This document shows positions 34,102 to 34,668 of a stretch of DNA of 34,668 nucleotides, one piece after another. A program made the translations under genes and the position numbers. Within the stretch, counting starts at the first letter, position 1; each line of letters opens with the position of its first letter. The DNA is from Myxococcaceae bacterium (lineage in GTDB: Bacteria > Myxococcota > Myxococcia > Myxococcales > Myxococcaceae): the NCBI GenBank assembly GCA_022842905.1, contig JALHOS010000029.1, forward strand, positions 1 to 34,668. The letters are read 5' to 3'. Below the pieces are notes generated by a model, which was not told the DNA's origin, did not search any database, and saw only the letters and a list, made by a program, of their open reading frames with translations.

Positions 34102-34668
34102 TTAGAGGAGCGCCGCGTTGCCGCCAGGCGCGCAGGTCACCACCGTCGGCGCGCCCGCAGCACGCGCGAGGGCCTCGGCCGCCGCCAGGTCCTTCACGTC
34201 CGTCAGGAGCACCGGATTCGGCCCAGCGTCGAGCGTGAACCAGACCCCAACGCCCTGCTTTCGCGCGCGGGCGCAGGCGTGAATGAGCTCGAGGGTCTGC
34301 GGCTTGAGGTAGCAGAGGGGCGGCGCCGCAGCGAGGGACGTCGCGTGCATGCTCCAGGCGTTGCGCTCGGCCAGCTCACCGACCGCCTCGAGATCGCGCC
34401 GGCGCAGCAGTGGGACGATCGTCTTCGCGTCGGCCTCGGCGGTCTTCGCCCACGCGCCGTAGTACGGCGACGTCTTCACCGCCCCGCGCATGCCGTCGCG
34501 CGACTTCACGTCTTTCTCTTCTGTGCTGACCATGCCCACCACCAGCCGCAGCTGGGGCCAATGGGCTTCGTCGAAGAGCTGCTCACCGAAGCTGTCCGCG
34601 CCGTCGGCCCGCCGGCCGCGGTTCCAGCGCACGAAGCCCCCGTGGATCGACCGGCAGGCGCTGCCTCT
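34102..34668 (-). CDS. mvaD: Mevalonate diphosphate decarboxylase, C-terminal part (cut by window end)
   Basis: The reading frame is open to the window end; 189 residues are visible. It opens with GSACRSIHGGFVRW, the conserved (S)GSACRS segment of GHMP-kinase-fold mevalonate 5-diphosphate decarboxylases, followed by WPQLRLVVGMVS, KSRDGMRGAVKTSPYY (the SRxGM/TSP signature), SMHATSLAAAPPLCYL and VWFTLDAGPNPVLLTD. The enzyme makes isopentenyl diphosphate, the last step of the mevalonate pathway; myxobacteria use this route. The N-terminal half lies outside. The GTG at 34632 is an internal Val, not a start. The TAA stop is 122 bases before the methyltransferase start, and a GC-rich palindrome (GCCGCGCGGC) follows without a T-run. 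Confidence 0.95.
   Translation of the reverse strand, partial: RGSACRSIHGGFVRWNRGRRADGADSFGEQLFDEAHWPQLRLVVGMVSTEEKDVKSRDGMRGAVKTSPYYGAWAKTAEADAKTIVPLLRRRDLEAVGELAERNAWSMHATSLAAAPPLCYLKPQTLELIHACARARKQGVGVWFTLDAGPNPVLLTDVKDLAAAEALARAAGAPTVVTCAPGGNAALL

Overview
The window is a 34.7 kb piece of a high-GC bacterial chromosome that looks like a member of the Myxococcota. The support is indirect but consistent: lipoproteins with Asp-Ala-Gly rich linkers, a DUF4388/PATAN protein, an AgmX/PglI-like C-terminal domain, a Hanks-type kinase with the HxDVSPxN catalytic loop, a CHASE2-cyclase, a mevalonate-pathway gene, and Gram-negative lipid A synthesis (lpxC). I see no rRNA, tRNA, insertion sequence, CRISPR array, prophage or integration site. 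Most of the window is housekeeping genes mixed with lineage-specific signalling and envelope genes.

Layout. 1-5276: a lipoprotein, a CHASE2 class III nucleotide cyclase on the minus strand, a second lipoprotein diverging from it, and an unknown 201-residue protein. 5431-8025: clpB. A 341-base gene-free stretch follows. 8367-9702 (minus): truA, then a four-helix membrane protein. 9757-10131: a small membrane-anchored protein. 10112-11880 (minus): a lipid-anchored thioredoxin-fold protein, then pyrF. 11956-12882 (minus): lpxC, with a sigma-54-like motif upstream. 13089-14132 (minus): ruvB. 14186-15295: an outer-membrane-type protein with a charged tail. 15297-16465 (minus): ruvC-ruvA. 16548-19218 (minus): a PilZ-like protein, then a pseudo-receiver/DUF4388/TPR membrane protein. 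19277-19939: a beta-barrel-type protein. 19960-21782 (minus): an exported TPR protein, then a non-RD protein kinase. 21840-22599: a 6S RNA followed by fthC. 22574-26859 (minus): pdhA-pdhB-pdhC plus a lipoprotein. 27006-29269: two envelope proteins. 29285-31686 (minus): a two-TM protein of unknown function, then a HAD phosphatase. 31685-33097: an OPA-type transporter. 33110-33979 (minus): a solitary DpnA-like adenine methyltransferase. 34102-34668 (minus): the C-terminal part of mevalonate diphosphate decarboxylase, cut by the window edge.

Genes are packed tightly. Six co-directional pairs join by a 4-base GTGA or ATGA stop/start overlap, so translational coupling is probably common. Three convergent pairs overlap or nearly touch. 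The least expected items are: a 6S RNA whose 3' strand and U-run lie inside the first codons of fthC; a cyclase lacking its transition-state Asn; a kinase with Cys in place of the HRD arginine; neighbouring pseudo-receiver and degenerate PilZ proteins; and an unknown membrane protein coupled to a HAD phosphatase. I found nothing that can be called a new defence or mobile system. The best candidates for undescribed biology are the membrane-protein/HAD pair and the signalling cluster at 16548-21782.
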